From assembly GCF_018282095.1 (NCBI RefSeq), contig NZ_CP074127.1:408906-472905 (forward strand): a DNA stretch of 64,000 bases, given 5' to 3'. This document shows positions 44,822 to 54,135 of the stretch, one piece after another. How positions within the stretch are numbered: the stretch's first letter is position 1; every line of letters begins with the position of its first letter. The position numbers were made by a program, and so were the translations under genes. The stretch comes from Pseudovibrio brasiliensis. Lineage in GTDB: Bacteria > Pseudomonadota > Alphaproteobacteria > Rhizobiales > Stappiaceae. The notes beneath the pieces were generated by a model. The model was given only the letters and a program-made list of their open reading frames with translations, was not told the DNA's origin and searched no databases.

Positions 44822-46603
44822 GTGGCGAAGTCCAGTGGCAATCCATTGATAACCGGCAGTGGCCTGTGGCAGCAGTCGCCTGAACGTGTGCTGTTTGAGA
44901 ACCTTTCCTTCGGACTGAATGCGGGTGATCGTATCGGCCTTGTCGGGCATAACGGTTGTGGCAAGTCTACGTTTCTAAACATCCTTTCTGGTCGAGGAGA
45001 GCCGAGTGACGGCAGTATTTCTGTCTCCCGCGCTGCTGTCGTTTCCTGCGTGGAGCAGCATCTTCCCAAGCATCTTTTTGACCTCAACCTTGCTGACGCT
45101 GTTCGCGATGCCTTGCCGGATGACAAGCGGGACTGGATGGACTGGAAGGTGGAGGTAATTCTACCGGAGATGGGGTTTGAGCCCCATCAGTCCGAGGTAC
45201 TCTGCAAAGATCTCAGCGGCGGGCAGATGACGCGTCTGATGCTGGCCCGTGCCTTGATGGCAGAGCCCAACCTGCTGCTTCTTGATGAGCCAAGCAACCA
45301 CCTGGATCTGCCGACAATCATGTGGCTGGAGACCTTCCTGAGATCCTGGAAGGGAAGTTTCCTGATGATCTCGCACGATGCCACTCTGCTGGATTCTGTC
45401 AGCAATCGTACGTGGATCCTTCAGGACCGAAAGCTCCATGCGTTTGATCTGCCTTGTACAAAAGCCCTTGAGGAACATGAGGTTCTGACAAAGGCACGGA
45501 TTGCGCGGCGCGAGGCTGAGGAAAAAGAGATCAAGCGAGTCGAAGCAAGTGCCAAACGCATTGCAGAATGGGGCCGCACCTTCGACAACGAAGACCTCTC
45601 GCGCAAAGCAAAGTCCATGGAGAAGATGGTTGACCGCATGAAGGACGACCAGACTGAAGCCGTGGAGGCCTATCCATGGAACCTGTCCATTGCTGGTGAA
45701 ACCATTCAGGCAGATCGACTGGTGCAGCTCAAAGATCTGGATGTGACGCCGCCAGTGGCTGATGTGTTCCTCTATCGTATCGATGATATCGCTGTTCGTC
45801 CGGGAGATCGGATTGCCATAATGGGTGCAAACGGAACCGGCAAGTCCAGCCTGATGCGCTGTTGTTGGGAGAAGCGACAGAGCGAGGACGGCGAGGTCCG
45901 TGTTCATCCGCGCTGCCGGATTGCGTTTTATGATCAAACGCTTCAACAGTTGCCGGGTGAGTCCAATCTCGTTGAGGGGATGGTGGCTGTTGGTGAAGCG
46001 CTTGGTGTGGATCTGCGCGTGCCCGATTGTGAGAAGACCATTATTGCAGCTGGCTTCAAGTACAATCAATTGCAACAGAAGGTCTCAAAACTCAGTGGTG
46101 GGGAGCGTGCGCGCTTATTGCTTGTCTCGCTGTCTCAGGTGCAGGCGAACTTGATGATGCTTGATGAGCCTACCAACCACCTTGATCTTTATGGCCGTAA
46201 TGAACTTTCCCATCAGCTTCAGTCGTTTGGTGGCTCATTCCTACTCGTCTCGCATGATCGTCATCTGGTGGAAGCGACTTGTAACCGGTTCTGGGTGGTC
46301 CAGAATGGTCGATTGCAGGAAGTCAACGATGTGGATGCTGCCTACGCGCTGATTGCTGAAACTCAGGTGAAGCCGATCAAGGTTGCTGCTGAGCAAGAAG
46401 CGCCTTCTGGGCTTGGGCGCGAAGAAGTGATTGAAGCTGAGGCCAGTTCCTCTGAAGATGAGTTGCTTGAGCGTTTGATTGAGTTGGAAGAACTGATGGA
46501 AGCGGATCTGGCACGGCGCCCAAACAGGCAGTCGCCTCACCTTCAGGTGAAATGGAAAGATGAAATTGCGCAGATCCACGAACAGCTTGAACTTAACAGT
46601 TAG
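44822..46603 (+). CDS. ABC-F family ATPase (ribosome-associated, duplicated ABC)
   Basis: 593 aa with two ABC ATPase domains and no membrane part, the plan of ABC-F translation factors such as EttA/Uup and antibiotic-resistance ribosome protectors. Domain 1 has GHNGCGKST, LSGGQMTRL and LLLLDEPSNHLD; domain 2 has GANGTGKSS, LSGGERARL and LMMLDEPTNHLD. The basic linker lies near residues 235-310. I choose GTG at 44822 with GGGAGG upstream over the frame start at 44717, whose Cys-rich leader is not family-like. Stop overlaps the convergent TetR stop. Which ABC-F class, and whether it confers drug resistance, is not decided here. Confidence 0.9.
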   Translation: MAKSSGNPLITGSGLWQQSPERVLFENLSFGLNAGDRIGLVGHNGCGKSTFLNILSGRGEPSDGSISVSRAAVVSCVEQHLPKHLFDLNLADAVRDALPDDKRDWMDWKVEVILPEMGFEPHQSEVLCKDLSGGQMTRLMLARALMAEPNLLLLDEPSNHLDLPTIMWLETFLRSWKGSFLMISHDATLLDSVSNRTWILQDRKLHAFDLPCTKALEEHEVLTKARIARREAEEKEIKRVEASAKRIAEWGRTFDNEDLSRKAKSMEKMVDRMKDDQTEAVEAYPWNLSIAGETIQADRLVQLKDLDVTPPVADVFLYRIDDIAVRPGDRIAIMGANGTGKSSLMRCCWEKRQSEDGEVRVHPRCRIAFYDQTLQQLPGESNLVEGMVAVGEALGVDLRVPDCEKTIIAAGFKYNQLQQKVSKLSGGERARLLLVSLSQVQANLMMLDEPTNHLDLYGRNELSHQLQSFGGSFLLVSHDRHLVEATCNRFWVVQNGRLQEVNDVDAAYALIAETQVKPIKVAAEQEAPSGLGREEVIEAEASSSEDELLERLIELEELMEADLARRPNRQSPHLQVKWKDEIAQIHEQLELNS

Positions 46604-47211
46604 CCTGGATCTTTCTCCAAATCTGCGAGAGCTGCACGAAGCTGAGCTAAGTGTGTCTCTCGTAGTACTTCAAATGCCTCAGCGCCATACATCCCTTTGA
46701 GCGTGACTTGTGAGATCGCGAAATGTTGGATTGAGCCAATGAGCTGATAAATCCAGCAGAACAGTTCTGCGTCAGAGGCTTGTGACCACCGTTTCGTTTT
46801 GTGTGCCAAAGCTCCCAATGCATCGAGAAATGGCTTTAATGGCCAGTTTTCGCTGGAGGCTTGCGCGTCCAACAGTGCGCGAAGGACCAGTTGAGTGTCC
46901 GCGGGCTTTTCGAGAGATGCGGTAGAGAGTTGCAGAAAGAAGCTGCGCAGCTGTTCTTCCGGTGATGCCCCTTCTACGTTTTGAATGGAAGACAGCAAAC
47001 GGTCCGAAAGGGCTTTCAGCACCTCTTCATACAGCGCAGCCTTGGAGCCGAAGAAGTGCAGTAGTGCTTGCTTAGTGACGCCAAGCTTGTCGGCAATGCC
47101 CGCAAGGCTCGCTGCGTTGTATCCCTTTTCAGCAAAAACACCGCTGGCTGTTGAGATGTAACGTGTTTTCGGGCTGTCGGTATGCTGATCCAAATCACTC
47201 TCCCTATCCAC
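46600..47211 (-). CDS. TetR-family regulator divergent from Rieske oxygenase
   Basis: 203 aa. DNA-binding helix-turn-helix AASLAGIADKLGVTKQALLHFFGSKAAL (residues about 33-60). Start is GTG at 47211, or TTG six codons in (47193), which has the better GGGAG spacing. Two identical-arm operators between this gene and the oxygenase gene strongly suggest it represses both. Confidence 0.86.
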   Translation of the reverse strand: MDRESDLDQHTDSPKTRYISTASGVFAEKGYNAASLAGIADKLGVTKQALLHFFGSKAALYEEVLKALSDRLLSSIQNVEGASPEEQLRSFFLQLSTASLEKPADTQLVLRALLDAQASSENWPLKPFLDALGALAHKTKRWSQASDAELFCWIYQLIGSIQHFAISQVTLKGMYGAEAFEVLRETHLAQLRAALADLEKDPG

Positions 47212-47227
47212 TTCATATAGCCTGAAC

Positions 47228-47273
47228 TTGACAACTTACCAAGTGGTAAGTTTATACTTACCGATTGGTAAGT
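47228..47273 (+). promoter_or_regulatory. Promoter with twin TetR operators before the Rieske oxygenase
   Basis: TTGACA at 47228-47233 and TATACT near 47253-47258 form the promoter. Operator 1 (ACTTACC-AAGT-GGTAAGT, 47234-47251) fills the spacer. Operator 2 (ACTTACC-GATT-GGTAAGT, 47256-47273) covers the start site. Both have perfect 7-bp arms. The adjacent TetR protein is the obvious binder. Confidence 0.8.
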
Positions 47274-47285
47274 GAGGAGAGTGCC

Positions 47286-48446
47286 ATGACGCGGGATGAG
47301 GAAATCGGCCTGATTGCAGAGCTGCTTGGGCTGGACGCTGAAAACAGCAAGTTTCTGGATGAGAGCGTTACGCGATCACCAATAGAGCGTTACAGTTGCC
47401 CGGATCGGTTTGCGGATGAGATGAAAGGTTTGTTCCGCAGCAAACCAGTTGCGGCTGCACAATCCTTCGAACTTGCTGAAAATAATGCCTTCCTGAGCCG
47501 AACTGTGTCAGGCCTGCCGGTTCTTTTAGTGCGGGATGCTGATGGTCAGGCGCACGCGTTCCTCAATGTATGCCGGCACAGGGGCGCCAAGCTGGTACGG
47601 GACGAAGCTGGCTGCAAAAAGCGGTTCTCTTGCCCCTACCATGCGTGGACATGGTCAAATCAGGGAGAGTTGATCGCCGTTCCTCAGGAAGAGCAAGGCT
47701 TCCCGGATCTGGATCGATCCGAACATGCCCTGAAAGAACTGCCGGTTCATGAAGCCTATGGTTTTGTGTGGGTGATCGCCGATAGTTCTTGCTCAGACAC
47801 TGGAGAAATCAAAAAATCACTCGCTCCTCTCAGTGAGGATCTGAACTGGCTTGGTTTGGCGGATCATAGGATCGCTGTTGAAGAAACCTTTGAGATTGCA
47901 GCCAATTGGAAGACGCTTATCGAAGGCGGGATCGAAGCCTATCACTTCCGCGTTGCTCATCGCAAAACCATTGGCCCGTATTTTCCAGATAACCTCTCCA
48001 GCTATCAGATGTTGGGAGACAACATGCGGTCCGTGCTGCCGCGCATCACTCTGTTTGAGCTGCGCGATCAAGCGCGAGAAACATGGAATATCCGCGAGCA
48101 TGCCAACATCATTTATTCGATCTTCCCGGGAACTCAATTGCTTGTCCAGCAGGACCATGTGGTCTGGGTTCACCTAGAACCGCTTGCGGTGGACCGTACT
48201 CGTGTCCGGTTAGCCACATTGGTTCCTAACTCTGCTCCGCGAACAGAAGAAATGCAGAAACATTGGGAACGCAATCAGGCGATCACAACGACAACCTTGA
48301 AGGAAGACTTTGAGTTAGGTGAAGAAATTCAGCAAGGTTTTGCCAGTGGTGCCAATGAGTATCTGACCTTTGGCCGTTTTGAAGGCGCGCTACACCGCTT
48401 CAATCAGGTGCTGGAGAATGCGATGAAAGTGCCAGAAGACGCTTGA
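47286..48446 (+). CDS. Rieske non-heme iron oxygenase, large subunit
   Basis: 386 aa. Rieske [2Fe-2S] ligands Cys96/His98 (CRHRG) and Cys116/His119 (CPYHAW) are clear. The C-terminal SRPBCC catalytic domain has a mononuclear-iron motif EAYHFRVAHR with the two histidines; the carboxylate ligand lies nearer the C-terminus. The family oxidises aromatics, carnitine/betaine-type amines or steroids, and the substrate is not readable. GAGGAG precedes the ATG. It needs a reductase, and the convergent gene downstream encodes a ferredoxin-NADP reductase. Confidence 0.92.
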   Translation: MTRDEEIGLIAELLGLDAENSKFLDESVTRSPIERYSCPDRFADEMKGLFRSKPVAAAQSFELAENNAFLSRTVSGLPVLLVRDADGQAHAFLNVCRHRGAKLVRDEAGCKKRFSCPYHAWTWSNQGELIAVPQEEQGFPDLDRSEHALKELPVHEAYGFVWVIADSSCSDTGEIKKSLAPLSEDLNWLGLADHRIAVEETFEIAANWKTLIEGGIEAYHFRVAHRKTIGPYFPDNLSSYQMLGDNMRSVLPRITLFELRDQARETWNIREHANIIYSIFPGTQLLVQQDHVVWVHLEPLAVDRTRVRLATLVPNSAPRTEEMQKHWERNQAITTTTLKEDFELGEEIQQGFASGANEYLTFGRFEGALHRFNQVLENAMKVPEDA

Positions 48447-48465
48447 GCTTCGACGTACAGGCAAA

Positions 48466-48499
48466 AGAAAAGCCCGCTGAAATGACAGCGGGCTTCTCA
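48466..48499. terminator. Bidirectional terminator between oxygenase and reductase
   Basis: A perfect 10-bp stem AAGCCCGCTG / CAGCGGGCTT with a 6-nt loop. T-rich tract on the minus strand (TTTTCTTTTG) serves the fpr gene, and TTCTC on the plus side the oxygenase. Confidence 0.88.
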
Positions 48500-48519
48500 A
48501 AATCAAATGTGTCGAAGGA

Positions 48520-49356
48520 TTAACCGACGAATGCGCGCTCAACCACAAAGGTGGAAGGAGACGCGTTGGACCCTTCTTCAAGGCCATGCTTTTCGAGGAT
48601 CGCTTTGGTGTCGTTGATCATTTCCATGGAACCACAGATCATGCCGCGGTCAACTGCCGGATCAAGACGTGGAACGCCGAGGTCTTCAAAAAGCTTACCA
48701 TTCTCGATGAGAGTGGTGATGCGCTCCTGACATGGATAAGGCTCACGGGTTGCTGCTGTGTGCAGGCGCAGTTTGCCAGCTGCAAGTTCACCAACGAGTG
48801 GGTCGTTAATCACTTCTTCAACCAGTTCTTTCGCGTAGGTGAGTTCGTTCACTTCGCGGCAGGTCTGGGTCAGGATAACTTCTTCAAACTTCTCATAGGT
48901 TTCCGGATCACGGATCAGAGAAGCGAAAGGCGCAACGCCGGTGCCGGTGGAGAACATGTAAAGACGCTTACCTGGGATCAGGGCATCATTCACAAGAGTG
49001 CCGGTTGGCTTCTTGCGCATAAGAACAGTGTCGCCCGGCTGAATCTTCTGCAGGTGCTCGGTCAGTGGACCGTTTGGCACTTTAATGGAGAAGAACTCCA
49101 GCTCTTCGTCCCAAGAAGGGCTTGCCACAGAGTAAGCGCGGAAAACCGGCTTTTCAGCGTTTGGCAGGCCGATCATGACGAACTCGCCAGAACGGAAACG
49201 GAAAGAAGCTGGGCGCGTAATGCGGAATTTGAACAGGCGGTCAGTGTAGTGCTGTACGGACACTACTTTCTCAGCAAAAACGTTTGCTGGAATAGGAAAT
49301 TCGGTCTTGGCTTCCTGATCAAGCACAGGAGCTGGGGCCAACGCTGCGTCGGTCAT
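48520..49356 (-). CDS. fpr: Ferredoxin/flavodoxin-NADP+ reductase (FprA type)
   Basis: 278-aa FAD enzyme of the bacterial FNR family. FAD-binding RAYSVASP (around residue 72), NADP-binding STGTGVAPFASLIRD (around residue 135) and the C-terminal VVERAFVG, typical of proteobacterial Fpr proteins, are visible. ATG at 49356 with AAGGA upstream; TTG at 49362 is less likely. It supplies electrons for Fe-S clusters, oxidative-stress repair or oxygenases such as its convergent neighbour. Confidence 0.93.
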   Translation of the reverse strand: MTDAALAPAPVLDQEAKTEFPIPANVFAEKVVSVQHYTDRLFKFRITRPASFRFRSGEFVMIGLPNAEKPVFRAYSVASPSWDEELEFFSIKVPNGPLTEHLQKIQPGDTVLMRKKPTGTLVNDALIPGKRLYMFSTGTGVAPFASLIRDPETYEKFEEVILTQTCREVNELTYAKELVEEVINDPLVGELAAGKLRLHTAATREPYPCQERITTLIENGKLFEDLGVPRLDPAVDRGMICGSMEMINDTKAILEKHGLEEGSNASPSTFVVERAFVG

Positions 49357-49726
49357 GTGCAATCCTTAGATTGTTTTGATTAGGCCAGAGCCCGATACTT
49401 GGCCAATTGTTGCCTTCGCTTTATCCGAGCCAAGGTCCCAAAAGCAACCGTTTTATAAGTAAAATTTCAGAAATTTGCTCGTGAAAGTGACTAAGTCACC
49501 GTCCAGGCTCAAAGAACTGTCAGTTTTAAGAAGAAAGCGTGTAAGGTGAGCTGCAGGCCAATTGCAGCAATAGGTGGAAATACTCAAGTTGTCTCGCGGG
49601 ATATCGATCACGTGGTTTTGCGAGCGAGTCGGAGTTACATGCATGTTTCGGGGATAAAATAGCAAGATATGTTCAGTCCCTCTGTGATGTAAGGGAGTTA
49701 ACGGCGACTGACGGGGGACGTTAAGA
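49357..49726. other. 370-bp divergent intergenic region (fpr / araC)
   Basis: Contains a perfect 13-bp palindrome GTGACT-A-AGTCAC at 49487-49499, 130 bp upstream of fpr, and otherwise no obvious operator or terminator. Promoters for both divergent genes must lie here, but I could not assign boxes with confidence. Confidence 0.55.
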
Positions 49727-50578
49727 GTGAAACCGGAACAGAACAAAGCAGCCTATGAAAAGCGAATGCTGCGCGTTCTTGAGTACATCTACAACAATCT
49801 GGATGGGGATCTGAGTCTGGATGCTCTGGCAGATGTTGCCTGCATGTCGCGGTTTCACTGGCACCGGGTGTTTCAAAGCATGCGGGGAGAAACGCTGGCG
49901 ACCTCTATTCGCCGGATCAGGCTGAACCGGGCTGCGTTGGATCTTATTCAATCAAAACAACCGATTACAGAGATTGCCGAGCAATACGGCTACCCCAGTG
50001 CGCAGAGTTTTTCCCGTGCATTCAAAGGCGAGTATGGCATGGCGCCGGGGCAGTTTCGTGAAAGCAAGTATGTCGCACCAACGCTGGAAACGGAAAAAGA
50101 AAGCATCTTTTCCATGCATCCCGTTGAAATCAAAGAGGTTCCGGAGCGAAGCCTGCAGGCATTGTTTCACCGTGGGTCTTACTTTGAGATGGACGTGGTG
50201 TTCAGCAAGTTGGCGGCGATGTTGTCGTCGCGGGGTGTTATCCGCAAGTGTGGGCCGATTGTCGGGATCTATTATGATGATCCCTCCATTGTGCCGCTGG
50301 ATGAGTTACGCTCCCATGTGGGGGCCGTGGTTCCGCAGAATTTTGCGAATACGGAAGGGCTTGAGCCGCTGGTTATCCCCGGTGGTCGCTGTGCGGTGTT
50401 AAAGCACAAAGGCCCATATGCTGGGCTGAGAGGCGCGTTTCATTATCTTTACGGTGTTTGGTTGCCAACCTCTGGGGAAGAGGCTGCTGACCAGCCGTGC
50501 TATGAGGTTTTTCTGAACAGCCCGACGAATACAGCACCGGAAGACCTCCTTGTCGAGATCTTCCTTCCTTTGCAATAA
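49727..50578 (+). CDS. AraC-family regulator with GyrI-like effector domain
   Basis: 283 aa. N-terminal AraC-type double helix-turn-helix (residues about 8-110; LSLDALADVACMSRFHWHRVFQ and ITEIAEQYGYPSAQSFSRAFK). C-terminal GyrI/BmrR-like small-molecule domain from about 130 to 280. This order matches the Rob/SoxS-like AraC-GyrI family that answers toxic compounds. GTG start with GGGGG upstream. Its target could be the divergent fpr gene, which Rob/SoxS-type proteins control in enterobacteria, but this is inferred. Confidence 0.88.
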   Translation: MKPEQNKAAYEKRMLRVLEYIYNNLDGDLSLDALADVACMSRFHWHRVFQSMRGETLATSIRRIRLNRAALDLIQSKQPITEIAEQYGYPSAQSFSRAFKGEYGMAPGQFRESKYVAPTLETEKESIFSMHPVEIKEVPERSLQALFHRGSYFEMDVVFSKLAAMLSSRGVIRKCGPIVGIYYDDPSIVPLDELRSHVGAVVPQNFANTEGLEPLVIPGGRCAVLKHKGPYAGLRGAFHYLYGVWLPTSGEEAADQPCYEVFLNSPTNTAPEDLLVEIFLPLQ

Positions 50579-50585
50579 CAACGAG

Positions 50586-50939
50586 TTAGTTCTGCAGGAT
50601 ATTGTTTTCTTCTTCCGTTTCCTGCTTCTCGTTGATGTTGCCGTCCTTATTGATTTCCTTGATGCAGGCTTCCTGATCAGCGGCGGACATATCGCCGAAA
50701 CCGAAGTTTGGCGGATAGCCGAGCGGATCGGCACCAGCACCGCCGGATTGGTATTTCTCAGCAATGCCAGGGCAATCGGAGACCGGGCTGATGATGTCGG
50801 GATATTCGGATTTCAGCGGGTTGGCATCTGCGTTGGCGGTTGGGTCCTCAGCGAAGTTATTAATCTGCGTAAAACCGGCGCCGGATGAAATCACAAGGAA
50901 ACTCAGTGCAATAAGAGATACTGTTGTTTTTGACTGCAT
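50586..50939 (-). CDS. Small secreted protein, unknown
   Basis: 117 aa with a Sec signal peptide (MQSKTTVSLIALSFLVISSGAG) and two cysteines (SDCPGIA, EACIKEI). Acidic, Asn/Glu-rich tail. I do not recognise a family. The ATG at 50939 has GGGAG upstream. It is 7 bp from the convergent AraC gene stop. Confidence 0.65.
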   Translation of the reverse strand: MQSKTTVSLIALSFLVISSGAGFTQINNFAEDPTANADANPLKSEYPDIISPVSDCPGIAEKYQSGGAGADPLGYPPNFGFGDMSAADQEACIKEINKDGNINEKQETEEENNILQN

Positions 50940-51156
50940 GACAAATACTCCCACCGATCGGAGAAAATGAAGGCTGCAACCATTAAACAGGAGACCGGCA
51001 AAGACTATGTGAGTTCTTATGTTTTAATTGCGTTTAATTGGGTAATACATCGCTTTTTTGTTGCAGCTTCCTCGCTTTACAAGTCTTTAACCCATGCGTA
51101 AGCTTTGGGCTCGCTCTGGAGGGTTTAACCTCTCACCGCGATCTTGGGGGGACATC

Positions 51157-52410
51157 ATGTTAAAGAAGATTGGCTGGGGTGTTCTGGCTGTTGTCGTGCT
51201 GCTTGCTGCTGGCGCATTTTACTTCCGACAGGACATTGCCGAGATCCGTGCCGTGATGGCCTATGCGGATGCATTTAAACCTGAGAACATCGATCAGAAG
51301 TTCCGCTCTCTTTACGTTGAGTATCCGAGCATCTCCGTTGAAGCGCCGGAGGAGACCTATCAGCTGCCGCGGCAGTATCAGGCGTCTCCGATGCCGGCGA
51401 CCTTTATGTATAAGGGCGAAGCAGCTTCGACAGCGGATTACATTCTGGATTCCCATACCACCGGCCTTGCCATCATGCACAATGGTAAGCTGATCCATGA
51501 GTACTATGATCGCGGCAACTCTGCTGAAACCCATGCGATCCAGATGTCTGTCTCCAAATCCATGGCCTCGATCCTTGTGGGTGTGGCGATGGATGAAGGT
51601 TATATCGACAGCGTTGAGGATCAGGTGGTCAAGTATGTGCCTGAGCTGAAGGGTACTGCCTATGATGGCGTGCGCCTGAAAGATGTGCTGGAGATGTCCT
51701 CCGGTGTGCGTTGGAATGAGAACTACGCTGATCTGAACTCTGATATCGTGCAGTCCGTCGTCGCGATCCTGCTTGGCTCGCAGGATGAGTTCACCAAGGA
51801 CGTTCCGCGAGAGCTGGAGCCAGGAACGTACAACCGCTACTCCTCTATTGATACCCATGTGGTCGGCTGGGTGTTGCGCGGGGCAACGGGTAAGCCCTAT
51901 CAGGAGTGGTTCAACGAAAAGCTCTGGTCCAAAATTGGAGCTGAATCCTCCGCTGAACTCATGGTGGATCAGGCTGGTCAGCCGGTGGTCTTTGGCGGGG
52001 TGAACATTCGCCTGCGTGATATGCTGCGGGTTGGCATGGTGCTGGCAAGAGGCGGTACCAACCACAAGGGCGAACGCATTGTTTCAGAAGAATGGATCAA
52101 GACTTCAGTGACGCCGGATGAACCGCGTCTGATGCCGGGCTACGATAACCCGCAGAGCCCTTCCCCGCTCGGTTACAAATACCAGTGGTGGCTGCCACTT
52201 GAATCTGACCATGGTGATTTTACCGCCATCGGCATTCATGGCCAGTTCCTCTACATCAACCCTGCCCGCAACGTGGTGATTGCTAAAACCTCCACCTATC
52301 CGTCTTATCAGCGGGATAAGGAGATGGTGAAGATGAAATCAATCGCCCTGTTTCAATCCATTGCACGTCATCTAACCAAGCAGGAAACGGTTGAGTTGGA
52401 GAGCCAATAG
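51157..52410 (+). CDS. Beta-lactamase-fold serine hydrolase (class C-like)
   Basis: 417 aa. An N-terminal membrane anchor or signal (GVLAVVVLLAAGAFYF, residues about 8-23) precedes a class C beta-lactamase/esterase fold. The SxxK motif is SVSKSMAS (residues about 132-139), the Tyr site YNRYSS, and the third motif region is FTAIGIHGQFLYI. The group includes 6-aminohexanoate-dimer hydrolase and EstB esterases, and true resistance is unusual. The start at 51157 has GGGGGG upstream. Confidence 0.87.
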   Translation: MLKKIGWGVLAVVVLLAAGAFYFRQDIAEIRAVMAYADAFKPENIDQKFRSLYVEYPSISVEAPEETYQLPRQYQASPMPATFMYKGEAASTADYILDSHTTGLAIMHNGKLIHEYYDRGNSAETHAIQMSVSKSMASILVGVAMDEGYIDSVEDQVVKYVPELKGTAYDGVRLKDVLEMSSGVRWNENYADLNSDIVQSVVAILLGSQDEFTKDVPRELEPGTYNRYSSIDTHVVGWVLRGATGKPYQEWFNEKLWSKIGAESSAELMVDQAGQPVVFGGVNIRLRDMLRVGMVLARGGTNHKGERIVSEEWIKTSVTPDEPRLMPGYDNPQSPSPLGYKYQWWLPLESDHGDFTAIGIHGQFLYINPARNVVIAKTSTYPSYQRDKEMVKMKSIALFQSIARHLTKQETVELESQ

Positions 52411-52457
52411 GCCCGAACATACTAGTTTCTGCAGTACAATAATAATAAGGGCTCACG

Positions 52458-53012
52458 GTGCGCAAGAAGCGAAGAGTTATAAGAAGACGTCGCTTTGATA
52501 CGATCTTCCTCAGAGGATTGATGCTTCTCTTTGCCTATGTGTTCTTTGTAGCACTGCCGGTCAAGTATTTGCCAATTCCAGGATTCAGGGCAGTAGGTGA
52601 GCCTTTAGAAGGAGGCTGGCAGTGGGGAGATGTTGATGGCTGCTTCGATGACATTCCAGTCATGCAGTTCGTAGGTAACCAAGCATATCTGGTCGTACGG
52701 GGAGAGCGAATACATCACATCTTTCGGGATATAACCACCAAAGCTGACGGAGATTATTATTACCTGGAAGGTGAAATGAACCTACCGAATAAGCCAAATG
52801 GTTCTGATTCCGATATAGGTAAGACGTTGAATGTAAATATAAAATTTTATGATCGGGGAAAGAGCCTTCTGGCAGAGGAAATCTCTTCTGAGGGTGAGGT
52901 GGCAACTGGAGATGTTGTCGAGTATTTCTCTATGACCGAGTGTGGTTATCCCTATCTTTCAAACTACTTACTCAGACTTGCCGGAATTAGGAACTTCTGG
53001 AAAGAGAGCTAG
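52458..53012 (+). CDS. Single-span membrane protein, unknown
   Basis: 184 aa from a GTG. A very basic N-terminus (RKKRRVIRRRRF) precedes one membrane segment (residues about 20-37), then an external domain of about 130 residues with two cysteines (DGCFDDI, TECGYPY). No family recognised. The gene is more AT-rich than its neighbours, which hints at recent acquisition. It follows the serine hydrolase by 47 bp. Confidence 0.65.
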   Translation: MRKKRRVIRRRRFDTIFLRGLMLLFAYVFFVALPVKYLPIPGFRAVGEPLEGGWQWGDVDGCFDDIPVMQFVGNQAYLVVRGERIHHIFRDITTKADGDYYYLEGEMNLPNKPNGSDSDIGKTLNVNIKFYDRGKSLLAEEISSEGEVATGDVVEYFSMTECGYPYLSNYLLRLAGIRNFWKES

Positions 53013-53129
53013 CTGTGTTGCTTTTATTTAAGTAATTGAGCTGCTGGGACCCGGGGTGATTATGCCAAAATACACTGTAATCAGGCCTAAATTTGCGCGT
53101 TCGGTCTAGTTGCATCCCGTGCACCGCTC

Positions 53130-54008
53130 TCACGACAATACGTTCTTGATATTGTCAAACAGCCACGAAACGGCAGGGCCCATGCGGGCGTGTTTGAGCT
53201 TGATGCATTCTACTGGGGGGCTCCAGAGCTTGTGCTCAAACCGCAAGTTCAGGCGTGCCAACTGGCCGGAAGCGATGGCTGTGCTGACCAGATGTTCTGG
53301 CAGATACGCCCAGCCAACTCCTTGCATCACCAGTTCGCGAAGAGCGTGGAAGCTGGTTGCGTGCCAGACTTGAGTTGATAGCTCCGGAAACTGAGCAAGC
53401 ACACTGCCTTGCGGGCTGCGCAGCAGAAGCTGGCGATGAGACAGTAGCTCATTTGCGCCAATCTCGGTCAACTTGGTGAGCGGATGGTTAGGTACACAAA
53501 CGGAGACAAACGGCAGGTTGCCAATGAAAACCTGCTCCACTCCTTTCTGCACGCTGCCGCCAGAGAACATCAGTCCAATATCCGCCTGATCCTGCGCTAC
53601 CATGCCGGGGATGTCCGGACTGACACTAGAGAGCAGATCGATCCGTGTGGCGGGAAACCTCTCACCAAACTCAATCAGGGCCTGACTGAGCGAGGGCAGC
53701 AGCAAAGCATCATCCAGCATGAGGCGAACACTGGTTTCATCGCCGGAAAAAATGCTGTCGGCTGCTGTGGCCATGTTATCGACCTGCATCAGCACCGCGC
53801 GGGCGTAGGTCAGCATGCGTTCGCCGTTTTCTGTCAGTTGGGGCTTGCGGGTGGTGCGATCGAAGAGTTCGAACCCCAGATCCACCTCCAGATTCACGAT
53901 CCCCGTGCTTACGGCTGACTGGCCTTTGCCCAGTGTTCTCCCCGCCGCAGAAAAACTGCCAGATTCGGCGGCGGCGATGAACATTTTCAATTGCTCGATG
54001 CTTGGCAA
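53130..54008 (-). CDS. LysR-family regulator divergent from azoR
   Basis: 292 aa. Winged helix-turn-helix AESGSFSAAGRTLGKGQSAVSTGI (residues about 14-37), then the effector domain with YLPEHLV near residue 250. Start is an unusual TTG at 54008, since no ATG precedes the conserved EQLKMFIAAAESGSF; the ATG at codon 9 is too late for the family. Divergent from the azoreductase gene, its likely target. Confidence 0.85.
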   Translation of the reverse strand: MPSIEQLKMFIAAAESGSFSAAGRTLGKGQSAVSTGIVNLEVDLGFELFDRTTRKPQLTENGERMLTYARAVLMQVDNMATAADSIFSGDETSVRLMLDDALLLPSLSQALIEFGERFPATRIDLLSSVSPDIPGMVAQDQADIGLMFSGGSVQKGVEQVFIGNLPFVSVCVPNHPLTKLTEIGANELLSHRQLLLRSPQGSVLAQFPELSTQVWHATSFHALRELVMQGVGWAYLPEHLVSTAIASGQLARLNLRFEHKLWSPPVECIKLKHARMGPAVSWLFDNIKNVLS

Positions 54009-54135
54009 GCTGCATCCAATCTATTGATAAAAGCGGCAGTAACTAACTTTGTATCATCTGCAAATGAAATTAATCAATGGGCATGCCTCCATGAAGGGAT
54101 GGGGCGCTCCTGATTTTTTGAAAGAGACTAAGCAC

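Noticed and set aside
49697..49712. Second parS-like match (GTTAAC GGCG ACTGAC)
   Set aside because: Two mismatches to the 16-bp pattern at fixed positions.
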